Assembly: GCF_003668995.1 (NCBI RefSeq)
Contig: NZ_CP033068.1
Location: 2,418,001-2,482,000, forward strand
Reading direction: 5' to 3'
From: Flavobacterium sp. 140616W15
GTDB lineage: Bacteria; Bacteroidota; Bacteroidia; Flavobacteriales; Flavobacteriaceae
Length of the DNA: 64,000 nt
Shown here: positions 58,128 to 64,000 of the stretch, one piece after another
How positions within the stretch are numbered: position 1 is the first letter of the stretch
How the letters are laid out: every line of letters begins with the position of its first letter
Notes under the pieces: model-generated
The model's database searches: none
What the model was told of the DNA's origin: nothing
Seen by the model: the letters and a program-made list of their open reading frames with translations, nothing else
Program-made: the position numbers and the translations under genes

Positions 58128-58352
58128 CTTCCTGAACCTAAAACTAGCCAGAAATCAATTGCTACTGCTGATGAAATAGAAGAAGAAGTGGAAGATGGAG
58201 ATCCGCCAAAAAAGAAAAGAGTACTTGAGGCAAGATCTTCAGGAGGAGCTAGAGTTTATTTTAGAAAAATTGGATAAAAGGTAGAAATTTTAGGTTAATC
58301 AAGTAAATCTAACCAACAGGCAGTAATTGACAGAATAATAAAAATACACTAA
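57996..58352 (+). pseudogene. Orphan Rhs toxin tip 2, interrupted by two stop codons
   Basis: Displaced toxin tip without an Rhs core. The frame preceding ATG 57996 reads PDGME, as in an intact Rhs protein. After the shared leader comes a variable part (EEEVEDGDPPKKK, RSSGGARVYFRKIG) that stops at 58275-58277. The same frame continues KVEILG, a second TAA at 58296-58298, then SSKSNQQAVIDRIIKIH to TAA 58350-58352, two bases before the next ATG. The GGARVYF...KVEILG...NQQAVIDRI pattern looks like the C-terminal end of a small RelE/HigB-like RNase toxin, but the match is by eye. The spacing to the next gene shows the toxin once extended to 58352, so this copy is probably inactive. Confidence 0.65.
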
Positions 58353-58354
58353 AC

Positions 58355-58699
58355 ATGAAGTTTAAAATTATTACACCAATAAAATATCAGATTAAAAATT
58401 ATTATAATGATAATTTAGATATCAATGTAATCTTAGAAAATAAAATGATTTTCTTCTCAACTATCTTCACTATTGACAATATAAAAATGCTCTTAGAGCA
58501 AGATAATAGTGTGTTTTTTTGGGCAGATAATATGGTAATAGTTAAAGATTTGAGAAAAGAAACTATTAAAAAATTTGTTGAAGAAGCTATAGAAGGAGGC
58601 AATTTTGAATCAATTTTTTATAAAATCGGAAATTTGGGTGAAACAGAAGGTTATCCTCATAATTTTGAAAATGTAACAGATTTTATTCATCAATTATAA
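58355..58699 (+). CDS. Candidate immunity protein for orphan tip 2
   Basis: 114 residues, acidic/hydrophobic and without signal peptide (MKFKIITPIKYQIKNYY, FFWADNMVIVKDLRKETIK, VTDFIHQL). The start follows the ancestral toxin stop by two bases. A cytoplasmic immunity protein fits a cytoplasmic toxin such as an RNase. No named family recognised. Still intact although the adjacent toxin is broken, as expected if immunity is kept longer. Confidence 0.6.
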   Translation: MKFKIITPIKYQIKNYYNDNLDINVILENKMIFFSTIFTIDNIKMLLEQDNSVFFWADNMVIVKDLRKETIKKFVEEAIEGGNFESIFYKIGNLGETEGYPHNFENVTDFIHQL

Positions 58700-58947
58700 A
58701 TGAGGTGCGGAATGTTAGTATATTCATTCCCGACCGCTCGAATATGCACAACGATAGTGCGGAAATTCTTTCCGTGCCCACAACAAATATGCAGTAAGGA
58801 TAAGATTAAAGCAACTCGTAACTGAGTTGTTGTTTTTTATATTTCATGCTTCTCATCGAAAAATCTACTAGAAGACTGCACAAGTTTCTCTAACTTCGTG
58901 CCTCGAGATGAAATAAAAAAATGAAGATAAAAAACGCTGGTACTTAA
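58700..58947. other. Inter-cassette spacer with remnants
   Basis: About 250 bases without a convincing gene. It includes a 29-base block (58731-58759) that recurs at 60482-60510, a hairpin-like stretch with AACTCGTAACTGAGTT and T run at about 58817-58837, and AT-rich sequence. It separates cassette 2 from the next open frame. Confidence 0.5.
58731..58759 (+). repeat. Inter-cassette 29-base repeat, copy 1
   Basis: CGACCGCTCGAATATGCACA onward, ending GATAGTG. It matches 60482-60510 with two substitutions; both copies are followed by CCCACAAC some distance on. Confidence 0.8.
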
Positions 58948-59400
<453 letters not shown>

Positions 59401-59413
59401 CCCGATAGCTCCT

Positions 59414-59551
59414 GATGGAATGGAAGTTAAAAATTCGTATATTCATAATAGCCAGAATATAAACGACAGGCATCAAACATGGTCGGATAGAAACCAAGGC
59501 ACTTTTGCAAATGAAAATTACAAAGAAGCTAGTATGTTTAGTAATCCTGAG
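59414..59551 (+). repeat. Shared pre-toxin leader, copy 2 (138 bases)
   Basis: Second copy of the 57990-58127 leader, same length, nearly identical; preceded by CCT, so CCTGATGGAATGGAAG here equals the Rhs junction at 56848-56863. Confidence 0.9.
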
Positions 59552-60022
59552 ATGCCTATGGAAACAACAGAATATACACGTGAAAGTAAAAAATATACTG
59601 TTAGTGCAGATGCACTGGAAGAACTAAGTGAAAATTCAGCCTCAACTAAAGAAATTGACCTAGGAGCTGCAATTGTTGCTGCAGGATTAACAGGTGCTAC
59701 CGCAATATCAATTACTGATATTGATCCACAAGGTATTGTGCTTGAACCAGCCGTTGCTATTGTTGCCGTTTCATCTATTGCTGTTGGGAGTATTGTATCT
59801 CTTTGGTATAATAGCCAAAATACTAGTTTTCCCGGTCCTTGGACATATACATATCAAAATCATATAAATAATAGTCCTGAAAAATGGGATCCAAAAAAAA
59901 CAAATTGGAATGATAAGGTCAAGCTAGTAAAAGCTATTGGTGCTGGAGGAATTGCTTATCAACTTCATAAAAAATGGGAAGAAACAAGTGGTGACAATTT
60001 AGAGAAGTCTAAAAAAAAGTAA
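59420..60022 (+). CDS. Orphan Rhs toxin tip 3
   Basis: 200 residues from ATG 59420; the frame before it reads APDGME, as at an Rhs junction, so translation as a free protein is uncertain. After the shared leader (1-44) comes a variable part with two hydrophobic segments (AAIVAAGLTGATAISI and AVAIVAVSSIAVGSIVSL), then FPGPWTYTYQNH, WDPKKTNWNDKVKLV and a Lys-rich end. The hydrophobic pair could insert in a membrane, which agrees with the two small membrane proteins encoded next as immunity candidates. No named toxin family recognised. Confidence 0.6.
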   Translation: MEVKNSYIHNSQNINDRHQTWSDRNQGTFANENYKEASMFSNPEMPMETTEYTRESKKYTVSADALEELSENSASTKEIDLGAAIVAAGLTGATAISITDIDPQGIVLEPAVAIVAVSSIAVGSIVSLWYNSQNTSFPGPWTYTYQNHINNSPEKWDPKKTNWNDKVKLVKAIGAGGIAYQLHKKWEETSGDNLEKSKKK

Positions 60023-60048
60023 AACCTCAATTTAAAGAACGTAAATAA

Positions 60049-60246
60049 ATGAAAAAATTATCTTTTTGGGTCTGGGTCTCTAATATATCTGCTTTTGTAT
60101 CAATTATTATATTAATTGTAACTAGGTTTTTCGATATTTACATTAAAAATTTCACACCTTTCTTTATAATAGGTTGCTTAGCTGTGTTTTTATATGTACT
60201 ATCAGAAATCCTTAAATTTTTTATCAAAAAAAACTTAAAAAAATGA
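60049..60246 (+). CDS. Small membrane protein, candidate immunity protein for tip 3 (first)
   Basis: 65 residues with two membrane helices (FWVWVSNISAFVSIIILIV and FFIIGCLAVFLYVLSEIL) and basic ends. It begins 26 bases after the toxin-tip stop and overlaps the next gene by four bases (ATGA). Two-helix membrane proteins often serve as immunity against pore-forming toxins; here that is inference from position. Confidence 0.55.
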   Translation: MKKLSFWVWVSNISAFVSIIILIVTRFFDIYIKNFTPFFIIGCLAVFLYVLSEILKFFIKKNLKK

Positions 60247-60437
60247 ACCATAAAAAAATTGAATTTTATAATACTATTATAACAACTGTCTTTATTTTTG
60301 GGCTTATTTCTGATATCATAAATACATTTTTATTTAATGATTATATTCCATCAAAAATAATTGAATATTTTTTTTGGTTTAGTTTAGGTGCTTATCTTGG
60401 CTTCAATTTACTTAAATTGGAGATTAATAAAAATTGA
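60243..60437 (+). CDS. Small membrane protein, candidate immunity protein for tip 3 (second)
   Basis: 64 residues with two membrane helices (NTIITTVFIFGLISDIINTF and YFFWFSLGAYLGFNLL). It overlaps the previous gene by four bases, so they are translated together. The two proteins resemble each other in size and topology and may have arisen by duplication or form a pair. Confidence 0.55.
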   Translation: MNHKKIEFYNTIITTVFIFGLISDIINTFLFNDYIPSKIIEYFFWFSLGAYLGFNLLKLEINKN

Positions 60438-60757
60438 ACTAACCCAGGATAGCTCGGATATACAAGAAACATAGCGAAACCCGACCGCACGGATATGCAC
60501 AACGATAGTGTTGATTTGTAATCTAGTAGCCACTCTGCGAAGAGTTCTAACGAAGCTCTCTCTGTGCGAACGTCTCCTGACTTCGCACCCACAACGATAA
60601 TCAATTCATTTACAAACAATGAAATTGCAGAATCATTCAGGAATGCATTCGGAGTAGAAAATACTCTAAAGTTGAAGGATTTGGTGCAGGTTTTGGTATA
60701 AGCAAATTTTTTAAAGCAGGATTGGATCCAATAGAGCAATATGTTAGGAAGCTATAA
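60438..60757 (+). other. Spacer followed by a degraded fourth toxin-tip fragment
   Basis: About 300 bases without an intact gene. The front part carries copy 2 of the inter-cassette repeat. From about 60580 one frame reads PTTIINSFTNNEIAESF, RNAFGVEN, and another continues KVEGFGAGFGISKFFKAGLD, PIEQYVRKL to a stop at 60755-60757. This looks like one former toxin end broken by a frameshift. The next gene overlaps its last 17 bases. Confidence 0.45.
60482..60510 (+). repeat. Inter-cassette 29-base repeat, copy 2
   Basis: CGACCGCACGGATATGCACA onward to GATAGTG; matches 58731-58759 with two substitutions. Confidence 0.8.
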
Positions 60758-60956
60758 TGTCGATATCTATTTTAGACCTTATGAAAATAGTACAGAGGGA
60801 TATTTAGAAGTGAGTATTACAAATAAAACGCCTTTAACTTTAACAGCTTATCATGCATTACCATCATATGATGATGGAGGTCCTATGAGTAATGCATCGC
60901 AGAACTACCGCTTCAATGTGAATATTGATTATTCTAAATTAAAAAAAATTAAATAA
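60741..60956 (+). CDS. Small protein, candidate immunity protein of the fourth cassette
   Basis: 71 residues (MLGSYNVDIYFRPYENSTE, YLEVSITNKTPLTLTAYHAL, NYRFNVNIDYSKLKKIK). Its start overlaps the end of the degraded toxin fragment by 17 bases, the same layout as for the first cassette. No family recognised; it could also be a C-terminal piece of the toxin in a shifted frame. Confidence 0.4.
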   Translation: MLGSYNVDIYFRPYENSTEGYLEVSITNKTPLTLTAYHALPSYDDGGPMSNASQNYRFNVNIDYSKLKKIK

Positions 60957-61170
60957 TGAAAATATACTATCAGACAACTACAAAAACACCTCAAACACTC
61001 TTAAAATTCTTAAAAGTAAGTAAACTACCCAATTACGTTAAAACACAAAAAAAACAGCATTAGTAATAAAACATGTTCAAAAACAATCTAGCAAAATTTA
61101 TATATCTACTATTCGAAAATCTTTACATTAATACCGAACACTATTAAAAGTCTTCTCAATATCTATTAGA

Positions 61171-61206
61171 AACAACAAAGCCTGACAATGTTCAGGCTTT
61201 GTTGTT
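61171..61206. terminator. Bidirectional terminator closing the toxin array and the META-domain gene
   Basis: AACAACAAAGCCTGA / TCAGGCTTTGTTGTT, a perfect 15-base stem around CAATGT. It lies between the array (plus) and the META-domain gene (minus). Confidence 0.85.
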
Positions 61207-61221
61207 ATCTAAACTAAAAAC

Positions 61222-62250
61222 TTACTTTACAGTTCCGAACATCATTATCAATCTATCACCAAGATAGAAATTCAATGTTTGTTCTGCTACATCAAAACGT
61301 AGTTCTTTATCACTTAAAAGAGAAAGCATTTTTCGTTCTGTTTTAGCAACTTCTTCATCAATACATGCCATTCTAGTTGATCCTAAACCACTAAATACAA
61401 TATGATCATTCCCTTTAAGAGTGTATGTTCCAAAAAAGTTATTGCATCCAGTATTTCCACTCACTTTCTTTTCAGTTGGATCAAATTTAATAGAAGCACG
61501 TCCATAATCTTGTCCTACGTTTTCTAGCATGATTAGTTTCCAATTGTTTTTAGCAATAAAACTCCAAACATCATTCTGGGTAGGAATAGAAAATTCCATG
61601 ATGATTTTATTTTTCGAATTCTTAAACTGCACCTTATTATTTTTCTTTACAATTTTAAACTTTTTGTCTTTTATTGCATTAGTAAAATCCTGCTCTAATT
61701 TCATATTTTTTTCATCACAAGCCATTAAAGTTCCATAAGGAGAACCAATTTTTATTTGATTTTTTGAAGAAAGTTTAGTGAATTTTGCGCCAAAATTATT
61801 GCAACCACTTTTTCCATTAATCATTCCCGTAGCTTCATTGATTGTCAAATACACATTTCCAGTATTTATTTCTTTACCATTTAAACGTGTTAATATCATT
61901 TTTGTATCATAAATACCTTTTTCCTTTACTACAGGTGTTTTAGAAATAATACTTTTTAATTTATACTCGTAAGAAGATGCATCTGCTGGAATAACACCTT
62001 GCCTTTTAGTTCTAACAACCATAAGTTCATATCGGTTTCCTTTTTCAAAATTAAAACCTTCGATATGATCGTAAAAAAACTGCCAATCACCCTTATTATT
62101 ATACTTTACTTGCAAGCATTCCATAGGAGCAACACCTTGACAAGGCACTTTATTTTCTTTAACAAACATTTTTAAGGTTTCTTGTCCATAACTCAATGAT
62201 GATACTACAGTCACCATCATAAAAACAAACATGCATTTTAAATTTTTCAT
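61222..62250 (-). CDS. DUF4377 plus double META-domain exported protein
   Basis: 342 residues with a signal peptide (MMVTVVSSLSYGQ). An N-terminal DUF4377 domain (about 25-108: VPCQGVAPMECLQVKYN, WQFFYDHIEGFNFEKGNRYEL) is followed by two META/HslJ-like domains (about 115-215 and 225-340), each with a GCNNF motif (SGCNNFGAKF, TGCNNFFGTY) and a later ACxE motif (MACDEKNMKLEQ, MACIDEEVAKTE). HslJ is a heat-inducible outer-membrane protein linked to novobiocin resistance in E. coli; the role here is unknown. It stands alone between the toxin array and the tRNA cluster. Confidence 0.88.
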   Translation of the reverse strand: MKNLKCMFVFMMVTVVSSLSYGQETLKMFVKENKVPCQGVAPMECLQVKYNNKGDWQFFYDHIEGFNFEKGNRYELMVVRTKRQGVIPADASSYEYKLKSIISKTPVVKEKGIYDTKMILTRLNGKEINTGNVYLTINEATGMINGKSGCNNFGAKFTKLSSKNQIKIGSPYGTLMACDEKNMKLEQDFTNAIKDKKFKIVKKNNKVQFKNSKNKIIMEFSIPTQNDVWSFIAKNNWKLIMLENVGQDYGRASIKFDPTEKKVSGNTGCNNFFGTYTLKGNDHIVFSGLGSTRMACIDEEVAKTERKMLSLLSDKELRFDVAEQTLNFYLGDRLIMMFGTVK

Positions 62251-62712
62251 TCTTTTTAAATTTTATAATACTCCATGAAGTATTTGATTATTCTTTTATT
62301 TCGCTTGCATTAATTGTGCCATTCTAAAGGAACTTTGTTTTTTAAAGAAATTATTAGCTTTCAAGAACAGCCTATAAACAGACAAAAAACAGCCGAAATC
62401 TAAAATTACTTATAGGCTTTCAAAATACTATTTCCAATAATTCAAAACATAAACATTTCTGCGCTAAGCAATTCTATAGACAACACTAAAACAGTAACCA
62501 TCTCGCCATTACAACCTAAAAGGGTTATTAAAATTACAATAAAAAATTTAAATTATTTAATGAAGTTATACCAACATTTTATAAAGCTACTACCACATAA
62601 AACACAAAAAAACCAAAATTACATTAAAATACTACCTATAGTATCAATTTTATTGAAGTAAGAATTTCCAAAAGGAGTTAGATAAATTTAAATAATCAAA
62701 CTAACTAAAAAC
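62251..62712. other. Intergenic stretch without a gene
   Basis: About 460 AT-rich bases between the META-domain gene and the terminator of the second tRNA-Arg. I see no supported reading frame, RNA or repeat. Confidence 0.6.
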
Positions 62713-62740
62713 AAAAAAGCCACTCGATTTGAGTGGCTTT
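62713..62740 (-). terminator. Terminator after the second tRNA-Arg
   Basis: On the minus strand AAAGCCACTC and GAGTGGCTTT around AAATC, with a T run. It closely resembles the one at 62829-62857. Confidence 0.88.
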
Positions 62741-62743
62741 AAG

Positions 62744-62817
62744 TGAACGCAGAAGGATTCGAACCTTCGACCGCCTGCTTAGAAGGCAGGTGCTCTATCC
62801 AACTGAGCTATGCGTCC
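62744..62817 (-). tRNA. tRNA-Arg (anticodon TCT), copy 2
   Basis: 74 bases. Acceptor GGACGCA/TGCGTTC with one G-T pair, discriminator A, anticodon stem CCTGC/GCAGG with loop CTTCTAA giving TCT, T-arm with GGTTCGAATCC. No encoded CCA. Identical to the copy at 62862-62935. Confidence 0.97.
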
Positions 62818-62828
62818 TTGGATATAAA

Positions 62829-62857
62829 TAAAAAAACCACCCGATTTGAGTGGTTTT
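62829..62857 (-). terminator. Terminator between the two tRNA-Arg copies
   Basis: On the minus strand AAAACCAC and GTGGTTTT with a T run, directly after the first tRNA-Arg. Confidence 0.8.
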
Positions 62858-62861
62858 AAAG

Positions 62862-62935
62862 TGAACGCAGAAGGATTCGAACCTTCGACCGCCTGCTTAG
62901 AAGGCAGGTGCTCTATCCAACTGAGCTATGCGTCC
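62862..62935 (-). tRNA. tRNA-Arg (anticodon TCT), copy 1
   Basis: 74 bases, identical to 62744-62817, 118 bases apart. The same cloverleaf features apply. It reads AGA and probably AGG codons. Confidence 0.97.
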
Positions 62936-62963
62936 ATTTCTTTTAAAACTTATGGAAAGTTTG

Positions 62964-63038
62964 TCGGGGTGGCAGGATTCGAACCTGCGGCCTCCTGCTC
63001 CCAAAGCAGGCGCGATAACCGGGCTACGCTACACCCCG
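62964..63038 (-). tRNA. tRNA-Pro (anticodon TGG)
   Basis: 75 bases. Acceptor CGGGGTG/CACCCCG with discriminator A, the bacterial tRNA-Pro C1-G72 pair, anticodon stem CCTGC/GCAGG with loop TTTGGGA giving TGG, T-arm GGTTCGAATCC. Confidence 0.96.
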
Positions 63039-63056
63039 AGGCAAAATCTTAATAAG

Positions 63057-63140
63057 CGGAGAGACAGGGACTCGAACCCTGGCGACAGTTACCCGTCGAC
63101 AGATTAGCAATCTGCTCCATTACCGCTCTGGCACCTCTCC
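63057..63140 (-). tRNA. tRNA-Ser (anticodon GCT)
   Basis: 84 bases with the long variable arm of serine tRNAs (TCGACGGGTAACTGTCG region). Acceptor GGAGAGG/TCTCTCC, discriminator G, anticodon loop TTGCTAA giving GCT. It is first in the tRNA row Ser-Pro-Arg-Arg and has a consensus promoter upstream. Confidence 0.96.
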
Positions 63141-63172
63141 AAGCTCAGAGAACGTGTCTCGTTTTGCGGTTG

Positions 63173-63203
63173 CAAATCTAAGACAACATTATATATCTCA
63201 CAA
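63173..63203 (-). promoter_or_regulatory. Promoter of the tRNA cluster
   Basis: On the minus strand TTG, 20 bases, then TAGATTTG, fitting the flavobacterial TTG-N19/20-TAnnTTTG consensus, 32 bases before tRNA-Ser. Confidence 0.75.
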
Positions 63204-63323
63204 CTATTTTGGAGACTTTTTTCAATATTTTTTCATGTTTTTTTAAAAAGACTTCACTATCAAACAAATACAAAAAAATATTTTTTACTAATAATTTAAA
63301 AACAGAATCAAAACACTCAAAAT

Positions 63324-63353
63324 TTGAATTTGTTTAAATAAACATTAAATTTG
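63324..63353 (+). promoter_or_regulatory. Promoter of the thiolase gene
   Basis: TTG, exactly 19 bases, then TAAATTTG: an exact flavobacterial sigma-A consensus. The start codon lies 25 bases further on. Confidence 0.8.
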
Positions 63354-63378
63354 CTTCATTAACTAAATCACACAGAAA

Positions 63379-64000
63379 ATGAACAAAAGAGTTGTTATTG
63401 TTTCTGCCGTTAGAACCCCTATCGGAAGTTTCATGGGAGGATTATCTACAGTCTCAGCCCCAAAATTAGGTGCTGTAGCTATTAAAGGAGCTTTAGAGAA
63501 AATACAATTAGACCCCAATTTAGTTGATGAAGTATTCATGGGTAACGTAGTACAAGCAGGAGTTGGTCAGGCTCCAGCACGTCAGGCAGCATTATTTGCT
63601 GGATTATCCGAGAAAGTTACTTGCACAACAGTAAATAAAGTTTGCGCATCGGGAATGAAAGCAGTAATGTTCGGCGCTCAGGCAATTGCTTGTGGTGATG
63701 CCGAAATCGTAGTTGCTGGTGGAATGGAAAACATGAGTTTGATTCCACATTATGTACAAATGCGTAATGGTACTAAATTTGGTCCAACTACAATGGTTGA
63801 CGGAATGCAAAAAGATGGTTTGACAGATGCTTACGATAACAACGCAATGGGAGTTTGCGCTGATTTATGTGCAACTGAATATAACATCAGCCGTGAAGAA
63901 CAAGATAATTTTGCTATTCAATCCTACGAGAGAAGTGCAAAAGCTTGGGAAGCAGGAAAATTTGATTCAGAAATCGTTCCAGTTGCAGTACCACAACGAA
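63379..64000 (+). CDS. Acetyl-CoA C-acetyltransferase (thiolase), 3' end beyond window
   Basis: Thiolase condensing two acetyl-CoA or cleaving acetoacetyl-CoA and longer 3-ketoacyl-CoA. The window contains the first 207 residues of a protein of about 390. Start MNKRVVIVSAVRTPIGSFMGG, EVFMGNVVQAGVGQAPARQAAL, the active-site Cys in VNKVCASGMKAVMFG (about residue 89), GGMENMSLIPHY and SREEQDNFAIQSYERS are all typical of the AtoB/PhaA group. The second active-site part lies outside. It has an exact consensus promoter and a short leader. Confidence 0.94.
   Translation, partial: MNKRVVIVSAVRTPIGSFMGGLSTVSAPKLGAVAIKGALEKIQLDPNLVDEVFMGNVVQAGVGQAPARQAALFAGLSEKVTCTTVNKVCASGMKAVMFGAQAIACGDAEIVVAGGMENMSLIPHYVQMRNGTKFGPTTMVDGMQKDGLTDAYDNNAMGVCADLCATEYNISREEQDNFAIQSYERSAKAWEAGKFDSEIVPVAVPQR

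Noticed and set aside
57996..58277. Nuclear localisation-like PPKKKR in orphan tip 2
   Set aside because: Lys-rich linkers are common between Rhs leader and toxin; there is no other sign of a protein acting in eukaryotic cells.
60392..60739. 115-residue reading frame on the minus strand across the spacer of the toxin array
   Set aside because: It overlaps the second small membrane gene and repeats of the array, has no recognisable features, and looks like a chance opening opposite remnant coding sequence.
62846..63052. 68-residue plus-strand reading frame
   Set aside because: It lies antisense over the tRNA-Arg and tRNA-Pro genes; tRNA sequence often reads as FEPA-type peptides by chance.

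Overview
The window is AT-rich chromosomal DNA from a member of the Bacteroidota, most likely a Flavobacterium or close relative. Several things point there. There is a SusC/SusD outer-membrane pair. Promoters fit the flavobacterial consensus TTG-N19/20-TAnnTTTG, clearest in front of the SRP RNA, a tRNA cluster and a thiolase gene. Other markers are a short SRP RNA, bacillithiol synthesis (BshA), a PG_1098-type THUMP-like protein, and typical flavobacterial neighbourhoods (amidase/MlaD/Fe-S oxidoreductase/LptD; TamB/tsaD/rsmE). Most of the window is core chromosome.

Layout: 1-7.7 kb is a sugar-uptake locus: susD and susC on the minus strand, then a LytS-type kinase, a LytTR regulator and a FucP-type sugar transporter on the plus strand. 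7.8-10.6 kb holds a DUF6624 lipoprotein, a transaldolase-like aldolase, an SDR enzyme and the SRP RNA. 10.7-16.9 kb holds a glutaminyl cyclase, hutI, a coiled-coil membrane protein, a formimidoylglutamase/arginase-family enzyme and a DEAD-box helicase. 17-25 kb holds a TPR hybrid kinase, a dicarboxylate symporter, aroC, an LpxH-like phosphoesterase, a small outer-membrane protein, a PrcB-type lipoprotein and bshA. 25.4-33.9 kb holds a conserved 160-residue protein beside two tandem-repeat arrays, two Fe-S proteins, MlaD, an amidase, LptD and RidA. 34.2-37.7 kb is a glycolysis cluster (pfkA, gap, a sugar kinase, mgsA). 38-45.5 kb holds TamB, tsaD, rsmE, a DUF4159 protein and a TrmH-type methyltransferase. 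46-56.2 kb holds secreted and membrane proteins, including two zinc metalloprotease-like lipoproteins.

The accessory part is 56.4-61.0 kb. It reads as a degraded array of Rhs-type polymorphic toxin tips with linked immunity-gene candidates. It starts with the end of an Rhs core and its toxin tip, and continues with displaced orphan tips. Two orphan tips begin with the same 138-bp leader directly after the DPDGME junction. Each tip is followed by, or overlaps, a small gene that could encode immunity. The array then ends at a bidirectional terminator, followed by a META-domain protein, four tRNAs (Ser, Pro, Arg, Arg) and the start of a thiolase gene.

A window-wide oddity: five genes (hybrid kinase, mgsA, tsaD, the trmH-like gene and the Rhs tip) each appear to lack exactly one base in a run of A or T. 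Restoring that base rejoins conserved protein sequence in every case. Because tsaD is normally essential, homopolymer sequencing errors are the simplest explanation, so these genes should not be read as truly broken without rechecking the reads.
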